Shown here in pieces: positions 18,214 through 27,354 of a stretch of 64,000 bases of DNA; the stretch's first letter is position 1; the number at the start of each line of letters is the position of its first letter. Below the pieces are notes generated by a model. The model was not told the DNA's origin, did not search any database, and saw only the letters and a list, made by a program, of their open reading frames with translations. Both the position numbers and the translations under genes were made by a program. Where the stretch lies: NCBI RefSeq assembly GCF_009765215.1, contig NZ_VLNV01000001.1, positions 806,001 through 870,000 of the forward strand, read 5' to 3'. The DNA is from Lysobacter prati. GTDB lineage: Bacteria; Pseudomonadota; Gammaproteobacteria; Xanthomonadales; Xanthomonadaceae.

Positions 18214-19542
18214 TTACCGTGTCGGGCGCTCGCCGATGCCCGGCGGCAGCGTGTACCACACCGGACCGGTTCGAGCCGCGCGTTCACCTTCCGCGTATAA
18301 CGCTTCCATCGCGACTGGATCGAAGGCCAACGGATCCCCCAGCACGACCGACTCGTCGATGGTGATCCAGTGGAAGCCAGAGCCGTTGCGCTGCGCGAAC
18401 GCGAACTCGCGGAACAGGTCGCCGACGATGGTGGAACGGCCCGAGACCTCGATGACGCGCAAGGCGATGCCACGGAACGAACGCTGCGTTGGAGCCGGCG
18501 GCGCGCGAAGCTGTCCGTTGTGGATCACGAAAATGTCCTCGTGGGCGTGCGCCTTCCCGGCTTTCCGGTACAGGCTCGCGGTGTCGAGCACGCCCACATT
18601 CACAAACACGTTGGCGCCCACGACGCCGTCCACGTGCATCTCGTCGTAGAGCTTGCCACCGGCTTGCACTTCCAGCATCACGGGCGGGAACGCGATGGGG
18701 ATCGCTGACGAGGCGAGCATGACCTTGCGGAACAACTCCAGGGCCTGCTCGTTGTCATGGGTGGCGATGAGGCCCATGTTCCACACCACGAAACGGCGCG
18801 AATCCAGGTCAACGGTGGCCATGTAGAGTCTGCGCCCGTTGCGATGGGCATCGGCAACTTCCCGCAAGAGGGTCACATCGACGTTGCGTTCGATCAGCGC
18901 GGCCAATGGCGCGTTCTCCGCCAGCGACTCCCGGCTCAACAGTGCGCCAATGGCGCTACGGGGCGTGAAGATGTCCTCGCGCGTCGTGGTGGTGTAGATG
19001 TGCCGCAGCAACTCGTCGTATTTCGGCCCGAGGAAGGCGAACGGCGCCATCAGCGCACCGGTTGAAACGCCAGTCACGATCTTGAAGACCGGGCGCGTGC
19101 CGGTGGCGGTCCAACCGTTGAGGAAGCCCGCGCCGAATGCGCCGAAAGCACCGCCGCCGGACAACGCCAGGTATGGATGGCGTGTGTCGCCGTTCGCATC
19201 CACGGGAAAGTCTGTGAGTGACTCGTCTTGCAGCGACTGGATGAAGTCATCCTCCATCGCCTCGCTGCGCCGCCCGGATTCGGCGCGCACGCCGGGCATT
19301 CCGGGAATCACGGCGGAAGCCGTCAAGTTGGGCGGTACCGGATCACGCGGCGCAGTGGCGCACGCCGAGAGGATCAGCAGGATGCCGATGCACGCGATCA
19401 GTCGCGTGAGCAATGCGGGAGCGAGCGGCACGGCGCGCACGCAAGTCAACCAGGCAGGGCCGTGGCGCAACGGATGACGTGGCGCCGTCGACCCCTTTGA
19501 ATCATCGATGCCATGGTCATCCTCCCAGCCGCGCCGGCACAC
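18214..19542 (-). CDS. Patatin-like phospholipase, predicted lipoprotein
   Basis: This protein has a patatin fold with a Ser-Asp dyad: oxyanion loop SGGGAFGAFGAGFLNGW, nucleophile GVSTGALM and catalytic Asp in HVDGVVG. A lipoprotein signal (ARLIACIGILLILSAC-type hydrophobic run ending LSAC) lies about 60 residues from the first ATG, so the true start is probably GTG at 19440 or 19431 rather than ATG 19542. The mature protein would be anchored to a membrane and hydrolyse acyl esters. The gene follows marC and precedes the arylsulfatase on the same strand, at the end of the long efflux/antiporter unit. Confidence 0.85.
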   Translation of the reverse strand: MCRRGWEDDHGIDDSKGSTAPRHPLRHGPAWLTCVRAVPLAPALLTRLIACIGILLILSACATAPRDPVPPNLTASAVIPGMPGVRAESGRRSEAMEDDFIQSLQDESLTDFPVDANGDTRHPYLALSGGGAFGAFGAGFLNGWTATGTRPVFKIVTGVSTGALMAPFAFLGPKYDELLRHIYTTTTREDIFTPRSAIGALLSRESLAENAPLAALIERNVDVTLLREVADAHRNGRRLYMATVDLDSRRFVVWNMGLIATHDNEQALELFRKVMLASSAIPIAFPPVMLEVQAGGKLYDEMHVDGVVGANVFVNVGVLDTASLYRKAGKAHAHEDIFVIHNGQLRAPPAPTQRSFRGIALRVIEVSGRSTIVGDLFREFAFAQRNGSGFHWITIDESVVLGDPLAFDPVAMEALYAEGERAARTGPVWYTLPPGIGERPTR

Positions 19543-19592
19543 AATTCTGTGGGTGAAACGTTAAGGCCCGGTGAGGCCGTTCTGCGAGCGCA

Positions 19593-20267
19593 CTAGCCCA
19601 GGTTCAACTCGTGCCAGCCGGTCCACATCAGTTGTATTCCGATGCACAGCAGAATGAACGCCATGAGCTGTTGCAGCACGAGCTCGCCCGTGGGACCGAT
19701 CTTCGCCACGACCGCGACGGAATGCTTGAGGATGAAGAAGACCACGATCGCCACGATCAACGCGCCCAGCGCCGCGATCACCAATCCCGCCAGGTACAGG
19801 ACGGGCGAGGTGGATGGGCTCTTCGCGCCGAGCGCGATGCACGCAGCGATCGTGCCCGGCCCGGTGGTCAATGGGAACGTCATCGGGAAGAAGCTGTGGC
19901 GCTTGATTTCCGAATCGCTCATGGTCGACGCCTCGCCGGCCACCGCTGCCTGGACCGCCTCGGGTTTGGCATTGAGCATGCGCCAGCCGGTGGCGGCCAC
20001 GAGCAGTCCACCACCAATGCGCACGACTGGCAGCGAAACACCAAACAGAATCAGGACGTAGGTCCCGATCGCCATTGCGGCCACCATCACGAAGAACGCG
20101 TTGACGGCTATCTGCCTGGCCAGGCGGTTGGAGGCCTCGCGCTGCTGTCCGACGGTCGCCACGAACACGGACGCCGTGCTGAGCGGGTTGATGATGGGGA
20201 GCAGCGTGATGGGTACGAGCGCGAGCTCCCTGAGCATATAGACTACGGTGACGTCGTTGATCTCCAT
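19593..20267 (-). CDS. MarC family integral membrane protein
   Basis: The 224-residue protein has about six transmembrane helices. The MarC/UPF0056 signatures are PITLLPIINPLSTASVFV near the N-terminus and FPMTFPLTTGPGTIAACIALG near the middle. MarC was once linked to multiple antibiotic resistance, but its function is unknown and the marRAB link has been disputed. The gene lies 25 bp downstream of the outer-membrane efflux factor, apparently in the same unit. The last codons (WHELNLG) lie close to the patatin gene start. Confidence 0.9.
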   Translation of the reverse strand: MEINDVTVVYMLRELALVPITLLPIINPLSTASVFVATVGQQREASNRLARQIAVNAFFVMVAAMAIGTYVLILFGVSLPVVRIGGGLLVAATGWRMLNAKPEAVQAAVAGEASTMSDSEIKRHSFFPMTFPLTTGPGTIAACIALGAKSPSTSPVLYLAGLVIAALGALIVAIVVFFILKHSVAVVAKIGPTGELVLQQLMAFILLCIGIQLMWTGWHELNLG

Positions 20268-20292
20268 CCGGTCTCCTCATGGCACGGGTTCG

Positions 20293-21756
20293 TCACTGCC
20301 GCAGGCTGCCTCCATCGATGGGTGGCGCCGAATCGGCTTCGACACCGGTCGTGCGCGACCGGGCGTCGGCGGAATCGACCCAGCCTCCCCCCATCGCCCG
20401 GTAGACCTGCACGAGCTGCGTGTTGCGCTCGGCGCGCACGCGCACCAGCGCGATCTCGGCGGCGAACAGTTCGTTGTCGGCGATCAGGACTTCAACGTAC
20501 CCGGCCATGCCGTACTCGAACTTGGCCCTCGACAACCTCGCCGATTCCCGCAACGCCCGCACGCGCGATTCCTGCCGCGCCAGTTCTTCCTCCTTCTTCA
20601 CGGTGCCGGTGATGGCATCGTTGGTTTCGCGCATGGCGTTGAGGATCGTCTGCTGGTAGACGAGCACGGCCTCTTCCTTCTGGGCTTCCGCCGTGTCGAC
20701 CTGGCCCTTGATCGCGCCGAAGGTGAAGATCGGTCCGGCCAGGTTGGCACCCACGATCCACGCGCTGGCCGGGCCACTGAGGAAATCGCCGAACGACGTG
20801 CTCGTCGAACCCAGGGCACCGGTGAGCGTCAGGTCGGGGAAATACAACGCGCGAGTGGCGCCGATGTTGGCGTTGGCCGCCACGAGGTTCTGCTCGGCCT
20901 GCAGGATGTCCGGCCGACGTTCGAGCAACGTGGACGGCAGATCCGCCGGAATCCGCGGTGGCACGAGCTGGTCGATCGTCAGCCCGCGCGCGATCGGCCC
21001 CGGGTTGCGCCCTAGCGTGATCGAGATGAGGTTCTCCACGGCCGCGATCTGCTGCTCCAGCGCGGGAATCTGCGCCAGTGCCTGTTCGTGCTGCGACTGC
21101 ACCTGCGAGACCTCGGTCTGCGAGACGATGCCAGCCTCGTGCCGCAAGTTGAAGATCCTCAGCGTCTCGCCGAAGTTCTTAGCCGTCGCCTGCGCGATCT
21201 CCAGTTGCCGGTCCAGTTGCCGCAGGGTGATGTAGCTGGCCGCCACGCTCGTCACCAGCGACAGCACGACGCCGCGCCTGGCCTGCTCGCTGGCATACAC
21301 GCGCGCTCGCGCGGCTTCGTTCAGGCGCCGCACGCGTCCGAACAGATCGATCTGCCAGGTGGCGCCCAACGAGCCCTGGTACAGCGTGAAGTAGGGATCC
21401 GCGCCCGGCGGTAGCGGCGGTTGCCCCACGCGGCTGGCCTTGGCGCGCGAGCCGTCGACGTCATAACCCACCGACGGGAAGAACCGCGACCGCGTGGCGG
21501 TGAGTGCGCCGAGGAACTGGTCGACCCTTGCGGCCGCCACGCGCACGTCGAGATTTTCAGCGAGGGCAATGTCGATCAGTTCGTTCAGCGCGGGATCGTT
21601 GAACGCCTCCCACCACTGCGTATTCGCCAGATCGCCCGCCTCGGCGGGTGCGACCCGCCACGCATCGGGCGTGTCGAAAGTCGGGCGCGCGTAGTCGGGG
21701 CCGAGCGTGCATCCGACCGCGAACACCAGCAATGCCGTTGGAATGAGGATTCTCAT
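20293..21756 (-). CDS. NodT family outer-membrane efflux lipoprotein
   Basis: This 487-residue TolC-superfamily outer-membrane factor has lipobox FAVGCTLGPDY at residues about 12-22, followed by YARPTFDTPDAWR and the NodT-type signature TQWWEAFNDPALNELIDIAL. It also shows two copies of the coiled-coil/beta-strand repeat, including DLFGRVRRLNEAARA and the C-terminal AGYVEVLIADNELFAAE. ATG 21756 is preceded by GGAGGTG. It should form the channel of the RND pump whose adaptor and permease lie 5.6-10 kb upstream in the same direction, beyond the antiporter genes. It starts 73 bp after the last antiporter gene. Confidence 0.92.
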   Translation of the reverse strand: MRILIPTALLVFAVGCTLGPDYARPTFDTPDAWRVAPAEAGDLANTQWWEAFNDPALNELIDIALAENLDVRVAAARVDQFLGALTATRSRFFPSVGYDVDGSRAKASRVGQPPLPPGADPYFTLYQGSLGATWQIDLFGRVRRLNEAARARVYASEQARRGVVLSLVTSVAASYITLRQLDRQLEIAQATAKNFGETLRIFNLRHEAGIVSQTEVSQVQSQHEQALAQIPALEQQIAAVENLISITLGRNPGPIARGLTIDQLVPPRIPADLPSTLLERRPDILQAEQNLVAANANIGATRALYFPDLTLTGALGSTSTSFGDFLSGPASAWIVGANLAGPIFTFGAIKGQVDTAEAQKEEAVLVYQQTILNAMRETNDAITGTVKKEEELARQESRVRALRESARLSRAKFEYGMAGYVEVLIADNELFAAEIALVRVRAERNTQLVQVYRAMGGGWVDSADARSRTTGVEADSAPPIDGGSLRQ

Positions 21757-21829
21757 GTCGACACCTCCGCGCTGCGTCTGGTCGGTCGCAGCGCACGTTC
21801 CGGCGTTTCGAGGGAAGGGAGCGTTCTCA

Positions 21830-23422
21830 TCACACTCGCAGCGTCCAGTAGAAGGCCGCGGCAATCAGCAGCAGCGCCACACTAGCGACCTGCCAGCGCC
21901 GGGCGATGACGTCGCCGCGCTCGAATGCCACGGCGATCCTGGCCCCTGCCCGCTCGATACCGTGCAGCGCCATGCCGATATCGCCAGCGGGCACGGCGGG
22001 CATCGCGGACGCGGCACGGGCCCATGCCCACGCAAGCCCGCAACCGACGAGAACCGGCCACAGCGAAGCCCATAAGGCGGCGGGCGTCAACGCCGACGAC
22101 GGCGTGCCGATCGGGATCGTGAGGAAGAGCCCCCAGGGAACGACGACGCACGCGGCGGCCAACGCCAGCCACGACCACGACAGTCGCGCTGACGCGCTGG
22201 TGCCCGCCGCGATCCGACGCAGGAAGTGAACCATCAGCAGCGCCGTCGCCACGGACGATGCGACCGCCAGCGCCGCCACCGCGCCATCGCCCAGCACGCC
22301 CTTCGCTGCGTCCTTGGTCAGCGCGCCGCCGGTAAGCGGCAAGCCGGCCAGGCCCAGCGCGATGACACCCGCCGGCACCAGTACCGACCATGCCGCGGCC
22401 CTTGGCACGGCATCGACGGCCAGGAACAGCGTGCCCTTCACCAGAAGATGGTGGGCCGCGTAGAAGGCCGCGATCAGCGGCGTGCTGCCATTGCCGGTCG
22501 CCAGGCCCATGCCGACCAGGGCCATGACGAAGCCCATCTGGCTGACGCTGGAATATGCGAGCACGATCTTCGGGTTCGATTGCGTGATGCCCACCGCGAC
22601 GCCGTAGAGCGCGCCGAACATGCCCACCCATGCCAAGGGCAGGCCGAAGTCGGGCAACGCGACGTCGAACGGGAGGAAGCGCACCAGCGCAAGCACGCTG
22701 GCCTTGACCACGGCGCCGCTCAACACCGCCGCGGCGGGGATCGGCGCCGCGCCGTACGCCAGCGGCATCCAGAAATGCAGCGGGACCAGTCCGGCTTTGA
22801 TTCCCAGTCCAATGATGAGCAGCGCCAGCGCGACATCGCGCGTGCCCGATGTCGACAACACCGCCGCAGCGTCGGCGATCATCAGACTGCCGTCGGGCGA
22901 TGCCTGCACGATCAGGATCAACGCGGCGAGCAGGAAGGCCTCGGCGAACAACGCGACGCCGAGGTAGATCGCGCCGGCGCGCATGGCCACGGCGCCCTGC
23001 CCTTGCAGCACCAGTCCCGCGGCGCCCACGCTCAGTACGGCCAGCAGGAAATAGAAGCCGACCACGTCGGCGGCGAGGAAGACGCCGACGCATCCTGTCA
23101 GCGCCATGAGCCAAGTGGTGACGAATGCGCCGGTGTCGGTCCTGCCGGTCAGGTAACCCCGCGCGTGGATTCCCGCGACGATCCACAACAATGCCGCGAC
23201 CCCCAGCAGCATCGCGCCAGGCGCGTCCAGCACGAACACCAGCGCGAACCGCGCGTTGCCGATCCGCAGTGGCACGTCCATGGAACCGAGTAGCGCAGCC
23301 AGCAGCGCAGGCAGCGGCGCGAAAGCCAGCAGCGATGGCAGGCGCGCCCGCGCACGCGCCGAAAGGCACGCCAGCAGAAGGGCCAATGGCGTCGCGATGG
23401 CGGCAGCGATCCACGCGTTCAT
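21830..23422 (-). CDS. Second MrpD/NuoL-type proton-translocating subunit of the antiporter
   Basis: This 530-residue polytopic protein belongs to the complex I/Mrp antiporter-subunit family (proton_antipo_M). Conserved elements are GIKAGLVPLHFWMPLAYGAAPIPAAAVLSGAVVKAS near residues 225-260, AYSSVSQMGFVMALVG near 310 and AFYAAHHLLVKGTLF near 345, with the family's charged residues in the membrane. It overlaps the upstream mrpD by ATGA and takes the place of the NuoL-like N-terminal part of MrpA, which has no full-length counterpart here. It is the last antiporter gene before the efflux outer-membrane factor. Confidence 0.88.
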   Translation of the reverse strand: MNAWIAAAIATPLALLLACLSARARARLPSLLAFAPLPALLAALLGSMDVPLRIGNARFALVFVLDAPGAMLLGVAALLWIVAGIHARGYLTGRTDTGAFVTTWLMALTGCVGVFLAADVVGFYFLLAVLSVGAAGLVLQGQGAVAMRAGAIYLGVALFAEAFLLAALILIVQASPDGSLMIADAAAVLSTSGTRDVALALLIIGLGIKAGLVPLHFWMPLAYGAAPIPAAAVLSGAVVKASVLALVRFLPFDVALPDFGLPLAWVGMFGALYGVAVGITQSNPKIVLAYSSVSQMGFVMALVGMGLATGNGSTPLIAAFYAAHHLLVKGTLFLAVDAVPRAAAWSVLVPAGVIALGLAGLPLTGGALTKDAAKGVLGDGAVAALAVASSVATALLMVHFLRRIAAGTSASARLSWSWLALAAACVVVPWGLFLTIPIGTPSSALTPAALWASLWPVLVGCGLAWAWARAASAMPAVPAGDIGMALHGIERAGARIAVAFERGDVIARRWQVASVALLLIAAAFYWTLRV

Positions 23423-24927
23423 GGCGCCGCCCACGCAATGGCCGGCCGGCCCAGGCCAGATATGTCCGCCGGCAACAGCGCCGCCGCGCCGAGCAGGAAC
23501 GAACACAGGGCCAAGCCGAGCACCACGCCCTGCTGATAGCCAGGCACGACGCGTTTGGGTGCCCAACCGACCTCCGCCGGCGCCATCGCGCGCATGACAA
23601 CGATGAAGACGTACACGCTCGTGAGCAGTCCGCCGACCAGCATCGCCAGAGCCCACCACCACTGCGCGGTCGACACGGCCGCAGAGATCAGCAACCACTT
23701 CGCGAGGAATCCACCGGAGGGCGGCAGGCCGATCAGCGAGGCGCCCGCCAGCGCGAAGCCCAGCACCGTTACCGGAAGCACGCGCCCCACCCCGCGCAGA
23801 TCGGCGAGGCGGTCATGCCCGAGCGCGGCGTAGATGAGGCCGGCCGCCATGAACATCGCGGCTTTGGCCGTGGCATGCGAGATCGCCTGCAGCATGCCGC
23901 CCGTCACTGCGGCCGATCCGTCCATGTGCGCGGCGCGAGCACCCGCTGCCAGCGGGAACATCAGGAACAGGTAGCCGATCTGCGCCACCGTCGAATACGC
24001 GATCAATAGCTTCAGCCGCACCTGCCGCAGCGCGACGATGTTCCCGACCAGGATCGCCGCGACGCCCAGCCCCGCCAGCCATTGCGCCGCAGACCAGGTG
24101 ATCACGCCCGGGAACACATCCAGCCACAAACGCACCACGAGGAACCAGGAGCCCTTGATGACCAGCGCCGACAGCACCGCGCTCGCCGCCGCCGGTGCGC
24201 CCGCGTGTGCCGGTGGCAGCCACAAATGCAACGGGAACAGCGCGGTCTTCGCCAGCAGGCCAGCGGTCATCAGCGCCGCGGCGGTCCAGGTCAGTGGCCC
24301 GGCTCCGACGCGTTCGCCCAGCATCGCGATATCGAGCGTGCCGTAAGCGCCATAGAGCAGGAAGGCGCCCAGCAGATAGAGCATCGAGCCCAGCAGCGCG
24401 AACAGCAGGTAGCGCAGCGCCGCCCGCAAGGTTTCGCCGCGACCGTCCAGGCACACCAGTGGAACGCCGGCGAAAGTCAGAAGTTCCAGCGCGACGTAGA
24501 GCGTAAAGACGTCGCCGCTGACGAAGACCAGGTTGAGCGCGCCCCATACCGCCATCAACAACAACCAGAAGGTGAGCGATGCCCGGGTCTCTCGCACGCC
24601 CACCGGCGTGCCGAAATCGCCGCGCCCGTAAACCGCGACGCCGGCGATCACCACGCCCACCGCCACCATCATCACCACCGACAGCCCGTCGGCACGCAGC
24701 GCCACGCCCAGCGGCGGCGCCCAGCCTCCAAGCAGGTAGACCACCGCTTCCCGCGACGAGAGCAGCGCACTGGCGATGGCCAGCACGATGATCAATCCCA
24801 CGCCGACAGTCGCCATCGCCACCCGTTCGGCGTTGCGCCCACCCAGCACCAACCCGGTCATGACCGCGACGAACGGCACCAGGACCGCCAGCACGAGCAA
24901 CAGTCCGCCGGGTGTCGTCACCTCCAC
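23419..24927 (-). CDS. mrpD: MrpD/MnhD-type antiporter subunit
   Basis: This 502-residue subunit has about 14 transmembrane helices. Family hallmarks include LAKTALFPLHLWLPPAHAG, PAAASAVLSALVIKGSWF and IAYSTVAQIGYLFLM, and the discontinuous-helix region LIGLPPSGGFLAKWLL near residue 395. It belongs to the NuoL/M/N-MrpA/D superfamily that moves protons or cations. It begins 24 bp after mrpC and overlaps the next gene by four bases. Confidence 0.9.
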   Translation of the reverse strand: MEVTTPGGLLLVLAVLVPFVAVMTGLVLGGRNAERVAMATVGVGLIIVLAIASALLSSREAVVYLLGGWAPPLGVALRADGLSVVMMVAVGVVIAGVAVYGRGDFGTPVGVRETRASLTFWLLLMAVWGALNLVFVSGDVFTLYVALELLTFAGVPLVCLDGRGETLRAALRYLLFALLGSMLYLLGAFLLYGAYGTLDIAMLGERVGAGPLTWTAAALMTAGLLAKTALFPLHLWLPPAHAGAPAAASAVLSALVIKGSWFLVVRLWLDVFPGVITWSAAQWLAGLGVAAILVGNIVALRQVRLKLLIAYSTVAQIGYLFLMFPLAAGARAAHMDGSAAVTGGMLQAISHATAKAAMFMAAGLIYAALGHDRLADLRGVGRVLPVTVLGFALAGASLIGLPPSGGFLAKWLLISAAVSTAQWWWALAMLVGGLLTSVYVFIVVMRAMAPAEVGWAPKRVVPGYQQGVVLGLALCSFLLGAAALLPADISGLGRPAIAWAAP

Positions 24928-24951
24928 CCTCCTTCGACCGTGGCATGGATG

Positions 24952-25290
24952 TCATGCGCCGCGGTCATCGCCGTCCTTCCGCGACGAAGCGTCGTCGTCG
25001 AGCGCCGTGCTGCCGTCGACCTCGAACAACCGCAGCAGCAGCGCCACCGCCAGCGCCGATGCCGAGAACGCCACCACTATCGCCGTGATCAACAACGCCT
25101 GCGGAACCGGATCGCCGCCCATTTCCAGCGCCGCGCCCCGGCGCGCGATCACCGCGCAAATCAGGAACACGCCGGTTCCGATGATGTTGAACGACAGGAT
25201 CTTGCGCAGCGGCTGCGGGTTCACGATCAGCCCGTAAAGCCCGATGCCGATCAGGCCCGCCGCGCAATAGCCGAACCACATTTCGTTCAT
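24952..25290 (-). CDS. mrpC: MrpC/MnhC (NuoK-like) antiporter subunit
   Basis: This 112-residue, three-helix NuoK-like subunit is recognised by GLIGIGLYGLIVNPQPLRKILSFNIIGTGVFL and PVPQALLITAIVVAFSASALAVALLLRL, the usual MrpC signature DPVPQALVLTAIVI. The C-terminal tail (STALDDDASSRKDGDDRGA) is acidic and cytosolic. Its ATG overlaps the stop of the upstream gene as ATGA. Confidence 0.92.
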   Translation of the reverse strand: MNEMWFGYCAAGLIGIGLYGLIVNPQPLRKILSFNIIGTGVFLICAVIARRGAALEMGGDPVPQALLITAIVVAFSASALAVALLLRLFEVDGSTALDDDASSRKDGDDRGA

Positions 25291-26231
25291 GGCGCCGCTC
25301 CCGCGTCGCGCGGCGCGCCGGCCAGCAACAGCGCCAGCGTGATCGCCAGCGAGGGCATCAGCGCGATCTCGATGATGACGATCAGCGGCTTTGCGAAGCC
25401 GTCTGGATACGCCAGGAATGCGCCTGCCGCGAACCCGCCGTAAAGCCCGATGGCGATGAAAACCACCGCCCCCGCAACCAGCGCCGCGCGCAACGACGAG
25501 TTGCCGATGGGAGGCGCCTGCGCGAGGCCCGCCATCATCACAAGCAACCACATCGATGCCAGGATGGTCGCGCCCTGGAACTTTCCGCCCGGCGCGTCAG
25601 CGCCCACCCACAGGATGTAGACGGCCACCACTATCCCGATGGGCGGCAGCACACGCGCGACGTAGGCGAGCACGCCGCGGGGATCGGTATTGTGCGCGAC
25701 GTCCGGACGCTGCCCCCACGCCGCGTCGGGCGCGAGCGACCAGACCGCGATCAATGCCAGGAACAGCACGATGGCCTCCAGCAATGTGTCCATCGCGCGG
25801 AACGCCAGCAACACCGCCGTGATCGGATTACCCACGCCGGTTGCGGCAATATTGGCAGCGACATCGGGGACAAGCGTGGGCGACGGCTGCGGCAACCATC
25901 TCAGGCACGCGATCAGCACGACCGTGACGGCGACCGAGGCGCCGATCGCCAACGCCCGCACCGCCGGGCTGCGTCGCGTGCCCAGTTCCGCGTAGCCACC
26001 GCCGCGCAGGCGCGATGCCGCGCCGATCAACAGCGCCCCGGTCAAGCCCGCGCCGATGGCCGCTTCGGTCATCGCGACGTCGATCGCGGACAGTCCGACC
26101 CACGCCAGCGTCAGCAGGAGCCCGTAGGCGATAAACCCGGCCACGGCCGCGAACGTCTCCCGCGCCAGCACGACCCACAGCGCCAGGCCGAGGATCAGCG
26201 CGATCATTGCCAGGGTCGGCGCGCTGTTCAT
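25287..26231 (-). CDS. mrpB: Fused MbhD (DUF4040)-MbhE-like-MnhB antiporter subunit
   Basis: The 314 residues combine three modules that are separate or part of MrpA in other systems. Residues 1 to about 80 are DUF4040/MbhD-like (LSAIDVAMTEAAIGAGLTGALL). About 95-170 is MbhE-like (GNPITAVLLAFRAMDTLLEAIVLFLALIAV). About 185-310 is the MnhB domain (RVLPPIGIVVAVYILWVGADAPGGKFQGATI). In canonical Mrp the first two form the C-terminal end of MrpA, so here MrpA is split and its end is fused to MrpB. ATG 26231 overlaps the mrpG stop by four bases. About nine transmembrane helices are expected. Confidence 0.85.
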   Translation of the reverse strand: MNSAPTLAMIALILGLALWVVLARETFAAVAGFIAYGLLLTLAWVGLSAIDVAMTEAAIGAGLTGALLIGAASRLRGGGYAELGTRRSPAVRALAIGASVAVTVVLIACLRWLPQPSPTLVPDVAANIAATGVGNPITAVLLAFRAMDTLLEAIVLFLALIAVWSLAPDAAWGQRPDVAHNTDPRGVLAYVARVLPPIGIVVAVYILWVGADAPGGKFQGATILASMWLLVMMAGLAQAPPIGNSSLRAALVAGAVVFIAIGLYGGFAAGAFLAYPDGFAKPLIVIIEIALMPSLAITLALLLAGAPRDAGAAP

Positions 26232-26545
26232 GGCTCCTTCGCTTCGTGCACGGTACGCGCGATGAGCTGCGAGACCGCGGCGGACGCCCACATCACCAGG
26301 CCCCAGATCAGGATCAGCTTCACGCCCATGAGCACGCTTCCTGCCTGCGGAAGCAGGCCGAGCACCACCAGTCCCAGGCCGAGGTTGTCGGCCTTGGTCA
26401 GCGCGTGGAGCCGGGTGAGCGAATCCGGGAACCGCAGCAGGCCGACGGTGCCGGCAAGGAAGAAGAATCCGCCTGCGGAAATGGCGACGACGGTCCAGAT
26501 GTCAACGAGCGTGCCAAAGAGCGTGCTGGAGAGAACCGTGCTCAT
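26228..26545 (-). CDS. mrpG: MrpG/MnhG antiporter subunit
   Basis: This 105-residue three-helix protein carries the MnhG signature AGTVGLLRFPDSLTRLHALTKADNLGLGLVVLG. MrpG is a small membrane subunit needed for assembly and activity of the Mrp complex. It overlaps mrpF upstream and mrpB downstream by four bases each. Confidence 0.93.
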   Translation of the reverse strand: MSTVLSSTLFGTLVDIWTVVAISAGGFFFLAGTVGLLRFPDSLTRLHALTKADNLGLGLVVLGLLPQAGSVLMGVKLILIWGLVMWASAAVSQLIARTVHEAKEP

Positions 26546-26802
26546 GGCCGCCTCGTCGGACGTGCTCCCTTGACGAACGTGATCGAGGCGAACGCCGCCA
26601 GCAGCGCCAGGATCAGCGCCACGTCCGTGACCGCCGACCCTGCGGCCCTGGCGCTGAGCAGGAGGGCGGCGATGCCCCCGCTGCCCAGCAACTGCGCCGC
26701 CATCATGCGTTCGGCATCCCCCGGACCACGGAGGATTCGGATCATGCCGACGGCGACCACCAGCAGCACGAACGCGGCTGCGCCCAGCAGGAAGTCAATC
26801 AT
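26542..26802 (-). CDS. mrpF: MrpF/MnhF antiporter subunit
   Basis: This 86-residue three-helix subunit is recognised by MIRILRGPGDAERMMAAQLLG and the following VTDVALILALLAAFASITFV, matching the MnhF pattern (RGPs-DRvva, then DvaliyAlLgFvg). The start at 26802 overlaps the end of mrpE by 8 bases. It overlaps mrpG by ATGA. Confidence 0.92.
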   Translation of the reverse strand: MIDFLLGAAAFVLLVVAVGMIRILRGPGDAERMMAAQLLGSGGIAALLLSARAAGSAVTDVALILALLAAFASITFVKGARPTRRP

Positions 26803-27280
26803 TTCCGTCCTCCTCCACTGGCTCTTTCGGGGATACCAGGGCGCGCCCGAACAGGCGCTCCTCCCGCTTGAGCTGCTCGACATTCGGCAAGCGGCAATCC
26901 AGGCAGTGGTACACCAGCGTGTCGCCGGTCTCGCCGCATGGCACCGATCCGGGCAGCAGGCTGGTGATGGCGGCGAACGTGTTGCGCGACAGTCCGGGCG
27001 GGAAACCCACCGGAAACTCTACGAACCCCGGCGCCAGCGGCATGCGCGGATCGAACGCGCGGCGCGCCACGTCGATGCCGGCAAGCACCGACTGCCAGAG
27101 GAAGTGCGGCGCCAGCGCGAGCAGCGCGAGCAAGCGCAGGTGCCCGTCGCTCGGCTGGAGCAATCGAAGGCTGGTCCACGTCGCCAACGCGGTGGCCAGC
27201 ACACCGAATGCCAGGTCGGCCGGCTTCACGCTGGGCATCAGTACGATCCACAGCGCGAACAGGCACGCCGCGCGCGACAT
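26795..27280 (-). CDS. mrpE: MrpE/MnhE antiporter subunit
   Basis: This subunit is about 161 residues. Two N-terminal hydrophobic segments (CLFALWIVLMP, LAFGVLATALATW) are followed by LAPHFLWQSVLAGIDVARRAFDPRMPLAPGFVEFP, the typical MnhE core with its conserved R-P-xx-PG motif, then SLLPGSVPCG and LVYHCLD (family: T-lTPGT.. and l-vH.ld). ATG 27280 has a weak ribosome site; an in-frame GTG at 27358 overlaps the stop of the RND permease as GTGA and would add 26 residues, so translational coupling to the pump gene is possible. It is the first antiporter gene of the cluster. Confidence 0.85.
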   Translation of the reverse strand: MSRAACLFALWIVLMPSVKPADLAFGVLATALATWTSLRLLQPSDGHLRLLALLALAPHFLWQSVLAGIDVARRAFDPRMPLAPGFVEFPVGFPPGLSRNTFAAITSLLPGSVPCGETGDTLVYHCLDCRLPNVEQLKREERLFGRALVSPKEPVEEDGND

Positions 27281-27354
27281 CGCCGCGGAATACGGCCCGC
27301 GGCGATCCAGGTTCCGTCGCGGGCCGGTTTGGGAGACTGAAGTGCCCACCGCCC

